Source of the DNA: Allobrachymonas sp.
Lineage (GTDB): Bacteria > Pseudomonadota > Gammaproteobacteria > Burkholderiales > Burkholderiaceae_C
Length of the DNA stretch: 23,169 bases
Reading direction: 5' to 3'
Assembly: GCA_030538335.1 (NCBI GenBank)
Contig: JAUNUE010000007.1
Coordinates: 1 to 23,169, forward strand
The translations under genes were made by a program, and so were the position numbers. The notes under the pieces were generated by a model that saw nothing but the letters and a program-made list of their open reading frames with translations, made no database searches and was not told the DNA's origin. The number at the start of each line of letters is the position of its first letter. Positions within the stretch are counted from its first letter, which is position 1. Positions 15,072 to 22,014 of this stretch are shown here, piece after piece.

Positions 15072-15893
15072 TTACTTGCGCCACTCCTGCGGCAGCTTGT
15101 AGCCTACAAAACGCTTGGTCGCGTAGCTCTTGAAGGCATCTGACTGGTAGGCTGCCACCACGTCTTTCACCCAGGGCTTGCCGGCATCGGCGCTTTTGAC
15201 CACGCCCACGTTGACGTAGGCATAGCTTTTTTCCTGGTACAGCGCGGTGTTGAGCTTCATGCCGCTGCTCATGGCGTAGTTGCCGTTGACCACGGCAAAG
15301 TCCACGTCGGCGCGCGAGCGGGGCAGTTGCGCAGCTTCCAGCGGCTTGAGGGCAATGCCCTTGGCGTTTTCGGCAATGTCACGCTCAGATGCGGTCAGCG
15401 GGTTGGTACCGGGCTTGAGCTTGATCCAGCCCAGATCCTGCAGCATGACCAGCGCACGCGCCAGGTTGCTCGGGTCATTCGGCACGCTGACAGTGCTGCC
15501 TTTTTTGACCTCAGCCAGCGTCTTGAGCTTGCCGGGGTAAATGCCCAAGGGTGCAGTCGGCACCTGGAACAGCGGCGTGAGTTGCAGCTTGTGCTGGGCG
15601 CTGAAGCTGTCAAGGTAGGGGCGGTGCTGGAACACGTTGAGGTCCAGCGAGCCTTCGCTCAAGGCCAGATTGGGGCGGATGTAGTCGGTAAATTCCACCA
15701 GTTTGACCTTGTAGCCCTGCTTTTCGAGGATGGGGCGGATGGACTGCTTGACCATATCGCCAAAGTCGCCCACGGTGGTGCCGATGACGATTTGTTTTTT
15801 AGCCGGGTCTGCCGCCAGGGCAGCGGAGCCAGTTGCTGCCAATGCAGCTACCAGCACGGTGGTTTTGAAGATGTGCGACCAGGACGTTTGCAT
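15072..15893 (-). CDS. metQ: D-methionine/methionine ABC transporter substrate-binding protein
   Basis: This 273-residue NlpA/MetQ-family protein binds methionine in the periplasm. Typical segments are IVIGTTVGDFGDM, FTDYIRPNLALSEGSLDLNVFQH (described in part), APLGIYPGKLKTL, VSVPNDPSNLARAL and the ligand-site VNGNYAM. The signal peptide ends ALA (about residue 27) with no lipobox cysteine, so it is predicted to be a soluble periplasmic protein, unlike the lipoprotein MetQ of E. coli. The start at 15893 has AAGGA 6 bases upstream; the frame open beyond it is not family-like. It is the last gene of metN-metI-metQ, 58 bases after metI, and ends at the shared terminator. Confidence 0.95.
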   Translation of the reverse strand: MQTSWSHIFKTTVLVAALAATGSAALAADPAKKQIVIGTTVGDFGDMVKQSIRPILEKQGYKVKLVEFTDYIRPNLALSEGSLDLNVFQHRPYLDSFSAQHKLQLTPLFQVPTAPLGIYPGKLKTLAEVKKGSTVSVPNDPSNLARALVMLQDLGWIKLKPGTNPLTASERDIAENAKGIALKPLEAAQLPRSRADVDFAVVNGNYAMSSGMKLNTALYQEKSYAYVNVGVVKSADAGKPWVKDVVAAYQSDAFKSYATKRFVGYKLPQEWRK

Positions 15894-15951
15894 GGAGATT
15901 CCTTTCAATGAGAACAGTTGCAACAACGACGAAAAACAAAAATCAACACTA

Positions 15952-16647
15952 TCAGCGCTTGTCAAGCCGCGCCGCCAGCCAGTTGCCCGATAGCTGGATG
16001 ATCTGCACCAGCAGCACCAGCAGCAGCACCATCGACACCAGCACCACCGTGTCGTAACGGTGGTAGCCGTAGCGGATGGCCAGGTCGCCAATGCCGCCGC
16101 CGCCCACCACGCCCGCCACGGCCGAATAGCTCAAAAAGCTGATGGTGAGAATGGTGAAACCGGCAATCAGGCCCGAGCGCGCCTCCACCAGCAGTACCTT
16201 GGTGATGATTTGCCAGGGGCTGGCGCCCATGGCCTGCGCCGCTTCGAGCACACCTTTGGGAATTTCGCGCAGCGATTGTTCGACCAGCCGGGCAAAGTAC
16301 GGAATGGCCGCAAACGACAGCGGCACGGCGGCCGCCACCGGGCCGATGGAGGTATCCACCAGCCATTGCGTAAAGGCGCTGAGCACCAGCATCAGGATCA
16401 CAAACGGGAACGAACGCACCAGGTTCACCAACCAGCCCAGCACCAGATTCACGATGCGGTTGGGGTACATGCTGTCGCGGTCGGTCACGTACAGCAGCAC
16501 GCCCAGCGGCAGGCCCACCAGCAGCGCGGCCGTCAGCCCGATGCCGAGCATGGTGGCGGTATCGAACGCAGCCTGCACGATTTCTTCGCGCATGTCGGCC
16601 AGGTGCTGCCAGATGGCGGCCCAGGTCAAAGGGGTTTCTTCATCCAT
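15952..16647 (-). CDS. metI: Methionine ABC transporter permease
   Basis: This 231-residue inner-membrane permease has about five helices. The coupling region is EAAQAMGASPWQIITKVLLVEA, the EAA-loop of importer permeases. SFPFVILMLVL and GVVGGGGIGDLAIRYGY are MetI family signatures. The ATG at 16647 lies one base after the metN stop, with GGAGG inside the metN end, so the genes are translationally coupled. The frame is open further upstream within metN but that part is not coding. Confidence 0.96.
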   Translation of the reverse strand: MDEETPLTWAAIWQHLADMREEIVQAAFDTATMLGIGLTAALLVGLPLGVLLYVTDRDSMYPNRIVNLVLGWLVNLVRSFPFVILMLVLSAFTQWLVDTSIGPVAAAVPLSFAAIPYFARLVEQSLREIPKGVLEAAQAMGASPWQIITKVLLVEARSGLIAGFTILTISFLSYSAVAGVVGGGGIGDLAIRYGYHRYDTVVLVSMVLLLVLLVQIIQLSGNWLAARLDKR

Positions 16648-16648
16648 C

Positions 16649-17392
16649 TTAAAAATCCTCCGCCAGCAGCTCGCGCGCCTGCGCGGTTTGCGTCTGCAAG
16701 TGGCCTTGCACCACGGGCGCAATCTCCAGCACCTGCCCGTCGTGCATCACGGCGGCGCGGTGGCACAGCTTGCGCACCACCGGCATCTCGTGCGTGACGA
16801 TGACAATGGTTACGCCAAAACGCTGGTTCACGTCGCGCAGGCAATCAAGCACCGAACGGGTGGTTTGGGGGTCAAGCGCCGAAGTCGGCTCGTCGGCCAG
16901 CATCACCTTGGGCTGCAGGGCCAGCGCGCGGGCAATGCCCACCCGCTGCTTCTGCCCGCCCGAAAGCTGCGCCGGGTAATGCCGGGCGCGCTGCTCCAGC
17001 CCCACAATATCCAGGCACTCGCGCACACGGTCGTCCACGCGCGTGCCGCTCCAGCCGGCAATCTCCAGCGCCAGCGCCACATTGCCCGCCACGGTGCGGT
17101 TGGCCATCAAATTGAACTGCTGAAAGATCATGCCGATATGCTGGCGCGCCCGGCGCAAATCCGCGCCCTGCAAGGCCGTAAGGTCTTCGCCACCCACGCG
17201 CACCGCGCCGCCATCAGGCCGCTCCAGCAGATTGATGAGCCGCAACAGCGTCGATTTGCCCGCGCCCGAGTGGCCGATCAAGCCAAAAATTTCACCCGCT
17301 TCAATATGCAGGTTGGTGGAACGCACAGCCTCGAACCAACCCTGCGCACCGGGCAAGGCAAAACGTTTGTGAACGGCGTCGAGATGGATCAT
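16649..17392 (-). CDS. metN: Methionine ABC transporter ATP-binding protein, short form without NIL domain
   Basis: This 247-residue ATPase drives the MetNIQ importer. Walker A is GHSGAGKST (40-48), the Q-loop FQQFNLM (90-96), signature LSGGQKQR (143-150), Walker B VMLADEP (163-169), D-loop SALD and switch His201. E. coli MetN is about 343 residues and ends in an ACT-like NIL domain that senses internal methionine and shuts transport off. Here the protein stops right after the ABC domain (QARELLAEDF), so this feedback domain is missing. The stop and the downstream metI ribosome binding site are clean, so it does not look like a frameshift. No strong ribosome binding site precedes the ATG. Confidence 0.95.
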   Translation of the reverse strand: MIHLDAVHKRFALPGAQGWFEAVRSTNLHIEAGEIFGLIGHSGAGKSTLLRLINLLERPDGGAVRVGGEDLTALQGADLRRARQHIGMIFQQFNLMANRTVAGNVALALEIAGWSGTRVDDRVRECLDIVGLEQRARHYPAQLSGGQKQRVGIARALALQPKVMLADEPTSALDPQTTRSVLDCLRDVNQRFGVTIVIVTHEMPVVRKLCHRAAVMHDGQVLEIAPVVQGHLQTQTAQARELLAEDF

Positions 17393-17541
17393 GAAAGCAC
17401 TTGCCCGCCTGTGGACAGGGCGAGCCGGGAAAAGCCAATCATTATGCCCAAGCGCAGGCTTTTGTGCCGGGTGCCTACATACCGTTTTGTTGGATGCTTA
17501 GAACCTGCTGGTATCAGACCCAACAGGGTTTGCAGCGTTTT

Positions 17542-18315
17542 TTATTGGATGCCCGCCTTGGACAAGGCCGCATCCAGCCGCTTGAGCAGCGCCTTGTTGA
17601 GCATTTTGGCGTGGCGGTTGCCCTTCCAGTGCTGCTGGATGGCTTGCAGTTCGGCATGCTGGGCTTGCGCCGCATCCAGGTGGCCGTGTTCGGCGGCCCA
17701 GATGGCGTATTCCGCATGCGCTTCAAACGAGCCAAAACGCTGCACGGCGGCGTCAAACTCCTGGCGCGCCCGCACATCTTGCCCCAGCGCGCCGTAGGTT
17801 TTGGCCAGGGCGATGGCGACGGTCTCGGGCCGGAAGTGCGGGTCTTGCTCGCAGATGTGCAAAAGCAGATCGAGCGCCGCTTCGTTCTGGCCGTTGGCCA
17901 GGCGCGCACGGGCCGCACCGAGGCGGATTTCAGGGTCGTTGGCAAACGGGCCTTTCAGGCAGGCTTCGTAGTGCTCGGCGGCTTCGGCGGGCTGGTCGTC
18001 ATCAAGCAAGGCTTTCGCCAATTGCATGCGGTTTTGCGCAGTGGGCGTAAGCTCATAAGCCTTGCGTGCTTCGCGCAGCGCCTTGCCGGGGTCGAGCGTT
18101 TGCATGGCCGCCGATGCCACCTTGCCCACACTGCGCTGGATGCGGCTCTCAGGCAGGTACACGGCAAAGAAATACACCACGCTGCCGAACAATGGGAACA
18201 TGAACAGAATCAGCAGCCAGTACAACTCGCGGCCCCGTTGCACGGCGTGGATGGCAAAGAAAATGGCCGGGATGGCGTATGCGGCAATGCTGATCAAATA
18301 GGGAATGCTGAGCAT
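17542..18315 (-). CDS. Membrane-anchored TPR-like protein with PLDc_N-like N-terminus, function unknown
   Basis: This 257-residue protein starts with two transmembrane helices (about 3-25 and 32-53). The second, YWLLILFMFPLFGSVVYFF, resembles the cardiolipin synthase/phospholipase D N-terminal anchor (PLDc_N). From about residue 75 it is soluble and helical with TPR-like repeats: ALREARKAYELTPTAQNRMQ, PAEAAEHYEACLKGPFANDP, NGQNEAALDLLLHICEQDP and GQDVRARQEFDAAVQRFG. It probably serves as a cytoplasmic-side scaffold at the membrane, but no function is known to me. The ATG at 18315 has AGGCAGG upstream; a TTG at 18348 is less likely. It lies 36 bases after the asparaginase stop in the same direction, so they may share a transcript. 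Confidence 0.82.
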   Translation of the reverse strand: MLSIPYLISIAAYAIPAIFFAIHAVQRGRELYWLLILFMFPLFGSVVYFFAVYLPESRIQRSVGKVASAAMQTLDPGKALREARKAYELTPTAQNRMQLAKALLDDDQPAEAAEHYEACLKGPFANDPEIRLGAARARLANGQNEAALDLLLHICEQDPHFRPETVAIALAKTYGALGQDVRARQEFDAAVQRFGSFEAHAEYAIWAAEHGHLDAAQAQHAELQAIQQHWKGNRHAKMLNKALLKRLDAALSKAGIQ

Positions 18316-18351
18316 AAAAACCTGCCTTTGTTGGTCGTGTGGGCGCAAGTA

Positions 18352-19392
18352 TCAGGATGCCGCCTGCATTGTGCCAGCCTGCGCCAGCAGGCGCAGCAGC
18401 AAAAGCAGGCGGGCCTTGCTGGCCGGCAAGGCGATGGGCGCGCTGCCCTGCCCTGCGCCGTACCAGGCCAGCGGCACCGGGTCGGCCGCCGAAGCTGCGC
18501 TGCGCACCACGGCGCTGGCCGTGCAGCGCGGTGCCAGCAGCAGCGCCAGCCCCTGATCTTGCAGCGGCTGCGCGGCTTGTTCAAGCGCCTGGTGCAATGT
18601 GGCATTGCCTGTGCCCACCAACACCACGCCTTGCACGCCTGCCTGTGCCAAGGCCTGCAGCGCACGCGGGTCGGCGTTGGTGTGGCTGTGCAGCGTCTCC
18701 ACCCATGGCCATTGCGCAGGCGGTGTATCGGCCAAGGCCTGCCACAGCCCTTTTTCGGCTTGCTGCGGCCAACCGGGCGGGGTGCGCAGCCAGCGCACGG
18801 CAGACTCTTCAACATACGCCAGCGGCCCCCCATCGCCGCTGCTGAAGGCGTCGAGCCGGTACGGGTGGATTTTTTCTACCGCTGCTGCATCGTGCACCTG
18901 CCCCGCCACTACCACCATCACGCCACGCGCCTGCGTATCTTGCGCCACGCTGATGGTATCGGCCAGGTTTTGCGGGCCATCGCTCAAACGCGCTGTGGCC
19001 GGGCGCATGGCGCAAGTCAGCAGTACCGGCTTGTCTTGCCATTTTTCGGCGTTGGGCACCGATGCCAGCGTTTGTTGCAGGAAGAAAGCGGTTTCTTCAA
19101 TCGTGTCGGTGCCGTGCGTGACCACGATGCCGCGCACATCTGCCTGCGCCAGCCAGTGCGCACAGCGTTGGGCAAGGCGCTGCCACACGGCAAATTCCAT
19201 GTCCTTGCTGTTGATTTGCGCAATCTGTTCGCCTTCCAGCGTGTCGGCCCCGAGCAGATCGCGCAGGCCGGGCACATTTTCCAGCAGATCCTCCACGCCA
19301 ATCTGCGCAGCCTGGTAGGCCACGCCATCGCCAGCGCTCGACGACTTGCCCGCAATGGTGCCACCTGTTGCCAAAACCACAATTTTTGCCAT
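18352..19392 (-). CDS. L-asparaginase (asparaginase/glutaminase family)
   Basis: This 346-residue enzyme hydrolyses asparagine to aspartate and ammonia. The two active-site signatures are present: LATGGTIAG (7-15, nucleophile Thr12) and VTHGTDTIEETAFFL (91-105, with Thr95-Asp96). LTCAMRPATARLSDGP and the C-terminal substrate segment also fit. No signal peptide precedes the catalytic domain, so it should be cytoplasmic even though motif and length resemble type II enzymes. The ATG at 19392 has GGGAG 5 bases upstream. It is divergent from lexA, and the nearest SOS box ends only about 33 bases from its start codon. Confidence 0.92.
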   Translation of the reverse strand: MAKIVVLATGGTIAGKSSSAGDGVAYQAAQIGVEDLLENVPGLRDLLGADTLEGEQIAQINSKDMEFAVWQRLAQRCAHWLAQADVRGIVVTHGTDTIEETAFFLQQTLASVPNAEKWQDKPVLLTCAMRPATARLSDGPQNLADTISVAQDTQARGVMVVVAGQVHDAAAVEKIHPYRLDAFSSGDGGPLAYVEESAVRWLRTPPGWPQQAEKGLWQALADTPPAQWPWVETLHSHTNADPRALQALAQAGVQGVVLVGTGNATLHQALEQAAQPLQDQGLALLLAPRCTASAVVRSAASAADPVPLAWYGAGQGSAPIALPASKARLLLLLRLLAQAGTMQAAS

Positions 19393-19424
19393 CTCTGCTC
19401 CCAGCACTTGCAAAATTCCAGAAA

Positions 19425-19440
19425 CTGGTTAAAAATACAG
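19425..19440. promoter_or_regulatory. LexA operator (SOS box 1)
   Basis: CTG, ten bases, CAG: CTGGTTAAAAATACAG. This is the gammaproteobacterial/betaproteobacterial LexA consensus with an AT-rich core. It probably overlaps the lexA promoter (a TTGCAA at 19408-19413 could be its -35). It also shares bases with a CCAGAAACTGG palindrome at 19418-19428. Confidence 0.85.
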
Positions 19441-19443
19441 TTA

Positions 19444-19459
19444 CTGGATAAACATCCAG
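19444..19459. promoter_or_regulatory. LexA operator (SOS box 2)
   Basis: CTGGATAAACATCCAG, again CTG-N10-CAG and with an extra G/C pair of symmetry on each side. It starts 19 bases after box 1, close to two helical turns, so two LexA dimers could bind side by side on one face. It lies 42 bases before the lexA ATG. Confidence 0.9.
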
Positions 19460-19501
19460 ATCATCTGCATCTTCCCCTTGATAGAGAAAGTGTAGTAGAG
19501 C

Positions 19502-20161
19502 ATGAATACCACCATCAAACTTACGGCGCGCCAGCAACAAATTCTCGAGCTGATCCAGCACGCCATCGCCAACACGGGCGCACCGCCCACACGGGCTGAA
19601 ATTGCCGCCGAACTGGGTTTTCGCTCAGCCAACGCGGCCGAAGAGCACCTGCGAGCGCTGGCGCGCAAGGGCGTGATCGAACTGGTCAGCGGCACCTCGC
19701 GCGGCATCCGCCTCAAGCAGGCGGCACCTGCGGCACCCGGCATGTTGCAACAGACCTTTGAAGAATTTGCCCAACTGGCCCTGCCACTGATTGGTCGCGT
19801 GGCTGCCGGTTCGCCCATTCTGGCGCAAGAGCATGTCGACACCACCTACCACGTGGCACCTACGCTGTTTGCGCGCCAGCCCGATTACCTGCTCAAGGTG
19901 CGCGGCATGTCGATGCGCGACGTGGGCATCCTCGACGGCGACCTGCTGGCCGTGCAGGCCACGCAAGAGGTGCGCAACGGCCAGATCGTCGTTGCACGGC
20001 TGGGCGATGAAGTTACCGTCAAACGCTACCAGCGCCTGCCCTCGCACATCGAGCTGCACGCCGAAAACCCCGACTACCCCACCATCGTGGTGCAACCGGG
20101 CGAGCCGTTTGCGATTGAGGGCTTGGCGGTGGGCCTGATCCGCAACAGCGTTCTCATGTAG
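19502..20161 (+). CDS. lexA: SOS repressor LexA
   Basis: This 219-residue repressor has a winged-helix DNA-binding domain (LTARQQQILELIQ, PPTRAEIAAELGFRSANAAEEHL, residues 7-51) and a self-cleaving S24 peptidase domain. The cleavage site is Ala102-Gly103 in GRVAAGSPI. The catalytic pair is Ser137 (VRGMSM) and Lys174 (VTVKRY). It represses DNA damage genes until RecA filaments trigger cleavage. Two SOS boxes upstream show autoregulation. The start ATG at 19502 has only a weak ribosome binding site (GTAGAGC), but the protein begins where the family begins. A structured segment and a small unknown gene follow in the same direction. Confidence 0.97.
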   Translation: MNTTIKLTARQQQILELIQHAIANTGAPPTRAEIAAELGFRSANAAEEHLRALARKGVIELVSGTSRGIRLKQAAPAAPGMLQQTFEEFAQLALPLIGRVAAGSPILAQEHVDTTYHVAPTLFARQPDYLLKVRGMSMRDVGILDGDLLAVQATQEVRNGQIVVARLGDEVTVKRYQRLPSHIELHAENPDYPTIVVQPGEPFAIEGLAVGLIRNSVLM

Positions 20162-20169
20162 TTTTCTGT

Positions 20170-20230
20170 ATTTCCCGCAGGTTGCAGGCGTTGGCAAAGA
20201 CCGAACAGCTTTGCCCACCCTGCGGGAAAT
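20170..20230 (+). repeat. Two-tier inverted repeat (probable RNA hairpin) downstream of lexA
   Basis: ATTTCCCGCAGG (20170-20181) pairs perfectly with CCTGCGGGAAAT (20219-20230), 12 base pairs. Inside, GGCAAAG (20193-20199) pairs perfectly with CTTTGCC (20209-20215) around a 9-base loop. An asymmetric internal loop separates the stems. It starts 8 bases after the lexA stop. It lacks an immediate T-run, so it is not a standard terminator by itself; a T6 run comes at 20252-20257. Confidence 0.75.
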
Positions 20231-20239
20231 TGCACTATT

Positions 20240-20263
20240 CCAATCCTGCAGTTTTTTGATTGG
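20240..20263 (+). repeat. Small inverted repeat overlapping the ribosome binding site of the next gene
   Basis: CCAATC (20240-20245) can pair with GATTGG (20258-20263). The second arm covers part of the GGAG ribosome binding site at 20262-20265, 6 bases before the ATG at 20272. The 12-base loop contains CTGCAG and six Ts. It could mask translation initiation, or be chance. Confidence 0.35.
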
Positions 20264-20271
20264 AGAACCCC

Positions 20272-20697
20272 ATGGCCGTTTTGCACCGCTCTTTGGCGCA
20301 GCTTTGGTCTTTGCTGAACAAGCGCTTGTCCGGCAACCGCGAAGAGCCACTGCCATTTGTACCCATGGCTGTGCTGCGCGACCAGGCGCAAGCCTACAAA
20401 GCCGCAGATTGCACTGCGCCCAACGTGGGTGACAATGCAAAAAATGGAGCGAACCCGCCATCTGTGTTGTCACGTGCCTCCACGCCACCACCTGCTTCCA
20501 ACAGCATGGCCTGCACTGCAAAATCCGCACCCAAACTTTTTGTCGTGCCAAAAACGCCGCGTGATGCGGACGATGCCGCAGTGCAGCCACGCATGGCGGT
20601 GGTGCCGCCTTTTGTCCTCAGCGGCAAAATGGCCGACGTCTGCGCCCAACTGGAACAATGGGCCGATCAGGAAGAGCGCTGGCTGCGGGCGGGTTGA
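20272..20697 (+). CDS. Hypothetical protein downstream of lexA
   Basis: This 141-residue protein is not recognised. It has a short helical N-terminus (MAVLHRSLAQLWSLLNKRL), a proline/alanine/serine-rich low-complexity middle (about residues 45-85), and a conserved-looking end (VVPPFVLSGKMADVCAQLEQWADQEERWL, given here only as a region, residues 109-138). No signal peptide or transmembrane helix is seen. The ATG at 20272 has GGAG 6 bases upstream; a TTG at 20260 is also in frame but overlaps that site. It lies 110 bases after lexA in the same direction with structured DNA between. SOS control through read-through from lexA is possible but not shown. Confidence 0.65.
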   Translation: MAVLHRSLAQLWSLLNKRLSGNREEPLPFVPMAVLRDQAQAYKAADCTAPNVGDNAKNGANPPSVLSRASTPPPASNSMACTAKSAPKLFVVPKTPRDADDAAVQPRMAVVPPFVLSGKMADVCAQLEQWADQEERWLRAG

Positions 20698-20752
20698 CCA
20701 CCTATACGGCAATTTGAGGCCAGACATGGCCGGAGACCGCATGCCGCAAGGG

Positions 20753-20779
20753 TTTTGACAGTTAAAACAAACGTCAAAA
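20753..20779. promoter_or_regulatory. Inverted repeat upstream of the hydroxyacid dehydrogenase gene
   Basis: TTTTGAC and GTCAAAA form a perfect 7-base inverted repeat with a 13-base AT-rich spacer, flanked by GG and CC that could extend it with a bulge. It is 38 bases before the ATG at 20818 and includes a TTGACA at 20755-20760. It may be an operator or promoter element for the downstream gene. Confidence 0.4.
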
Positions 20780-20817
20780 AACCGGCATATGCGCCCTACA
20801 TGGTGCACAATCGTGCC

Positions 20818-21831
20818 ATGAACATCGTCATTCTGGATGACTATCAGGATGCCGTGCGCAAACTGGCCTGCGCCAGCAAGCTCGACGCCCTGAACGCCAA
20901 GGTCTACACCAACACCATCAAGGGTGTGGGCCAGTTGTCGGTACGGTTGCGCGACGCTGAAATCCTCGTGCTGATCCGCGAGCGTACGGCCATCACGCGC
21001 CAGTTGCTTGAGAAGTTGCCGCGCCTGCGTTTGATTGTGCAAACCGGCTCATTGGGCAACCATATCGATGTGCAGGCCTGTACCGAGCGCGGCGTGGCTG
21101 TTGCTGCAGGCGAGGAAGACCCAAACACCATTGCCGAATTTACCTGGGCCTTGCTGATGAGCGCGGCGCGGCGCATTCCGCAGTACATGGCCAACCTGCG
21201 TCACGGTGTGTGGCAGCAATCGGGCTTCAAGGCCGCCTCCATGCCCGCCAATTTTGGCCTGGGCACGGTGCTGACGGGCAAGACGCTCGGCATCTGGGGC
21301 TTTGGGCCTGTCGGCCAACTGGTGGCGGGCTATGGCAAGGCCTTTGGCATGCGGGTGCTGGTCTGGGGCAGCGCGGCTTCGCGCGAAACCGCCAGCCAGG
21401 CCGGGCATACACCCGCCAGCAGCCGCGACCAGTTGTTTGCCGAAAGCGATTTTCTGAGCCTGCATCTGCGCGGATCTGCCGAAACACGCGGCATCGTCGG
21501 GCTGGATGACCTCAGCCGCATGAAAACCACTGCCGTATTCATCAATACGGCCCACGCCGAACTGGTTCACAGTGATGTGCTGATCGCTGCGCTCAACCGC
21601 GGCCGCCCCGGCATGGCAGCACTCGACGTGCTTGAGCAGGAACCCGTCATGCCCGGCAACACCTTGCTGCGGCTCGAAAACTGCCTGTGCACGCCGCACA
21701 TTGCCGACGTGGAGTTGCAAAGTTACGAGCGTGAATTTGGCGCGGCATTTGATACCGTGCGCGCCTTTATTGCAGGCCAGCCGGTGGATCTGGTCAACCC
21801 CGAAGTCCTGCAGTTACGCATGCCGCTTTGA
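20818..21831 (+). CDS. D-2-hydroxyacid dehydrogenase family protein (catalytic Arg replaced by His)
   Basis: This 337-residue protein has the two-domain fold of NAD-dependent D-isomer-specific 2-hydroxyacid dehydrogenases. The nucleotide-binding motif is GFGPVG (161-166) within LGIWGFGPVGQLVAGYGKAF. Of the catalytic triad, Glu275 (LDVLEQEP) and His294 (CTPHIAD) are present. The arginine normally found in NTSR/NTARG is His246 (INTAHAELV; codon CAC at 21553-21555). The frame is clean, so this is substitution and not decay. The enzyme may have altered or lost reductase activity; substrate is unknown. I chose the ATG at 20818 because MNIVILDDYQDAV is the family N-terminus; the frame is open upstream only to TTG. 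Ribosome binding site is weak. Confidence 0.9.
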   Translation: MNIVILDDYQDAVRKLACASKLDALNAKVYTNTIKGVGQLSVRLRDAEILVLIRERTAITRQLLEKLPRLRLIVQTGSLGNHIDVQACTERGVAVAAGEEDPNTIAEFTWALLMSAARRIPQYMANLRHGVWQQSGFKAASMPANFGLGTVLTGKTLGIWGFGPVGQLVAGYGKAFGMRVLVWGSAASRETASQAGHTPASSRDQLFAESDFLSLHLRGSAETRGIVGLDDLSRMKTTAVFINTAHAELVHSDVLIAALNRGRPGMAALDVLEQEPVMPGNTLLRLENCLCTPHIADVELQSYEREFGAAFDTVRAFIAGQPVDLVNPEVLQLRMPL

Positions 21832-21864
21832 AACTGTCGGCCCATGGCTACTGAAGAGATCGCC

Positions 21865-21870
21865 TACAAT
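21865..21870 (+). promoter_or_regulatory. Candidate -10 box of ffs
   Basis: TACAAT lies 7 bases before the expected 5' end of the SRP RNA, the correct distance. The -35 position (about 21842-21847) has no good match to TTGACA. Stable RNA genes need their own promoter, which supports the call. Confidence 0.5.
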
Positions 21871-21877
21871 CACAGGC

Positions 21878-21975
21878 GACGGGCCTTCCCGCATGGTGAG
21901 GTAGCCAACCGGGTCAGGTGGGGAACCAAGCAGCCCTAACTGCGGAGCCAGTGCCGGGGTCAAGGCTCGTCACTT
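21878..21975 (+). ncRNA. ffs: 4.5S-type signal recognition particle RNA
   Basis: This RNA of about 95 bases binds Ffh and the ribosome for co-translational membrane targeting. The conserved apex is intact: GTCAGGT (21913-21919), a GG-GGAA-CC tetraloop hairpin with GGAA at 21922-21925, and AAGCAGCC (21928-21935) forming the Ffh-binding symmetric loop. The closing stem, CC-GGAA-GG in E. coli, is GG-GGAA-CC here, a covariation that keeps pairing. The ends GACGGGCCTT (21878-21887) and AAGGCTCGTC (21962-21971) pair with one G-U. A TTTT run follows at 21974. Exact ends are inferred from the stem. It lies between the dehydrogenase gene and ribD on the same strand. Confidence 0.93.
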
Positions 21976-22014
21976 TTATTGCTTGGGCGCGGCCAGCCTA
22001 GCGATAATGCGCAG

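Noticed and set aside
17393..17541. SAM riboswitch or other methionine-sensing leader upstream of metN
   Set aside because: I saw no conserved SAM riboswitch core; only a weak CATAAT -10 (17441-17446, minus) and a tiny ACCC/GGGT hairpin.
21832..22014. FMN riboswitch upstream of ribD
   Set aside because: The structured sequence is the SRP RNA; its GTCAGG/GGAA/AAGCAGCC core is decisive and no FMN aptamer motif is present.
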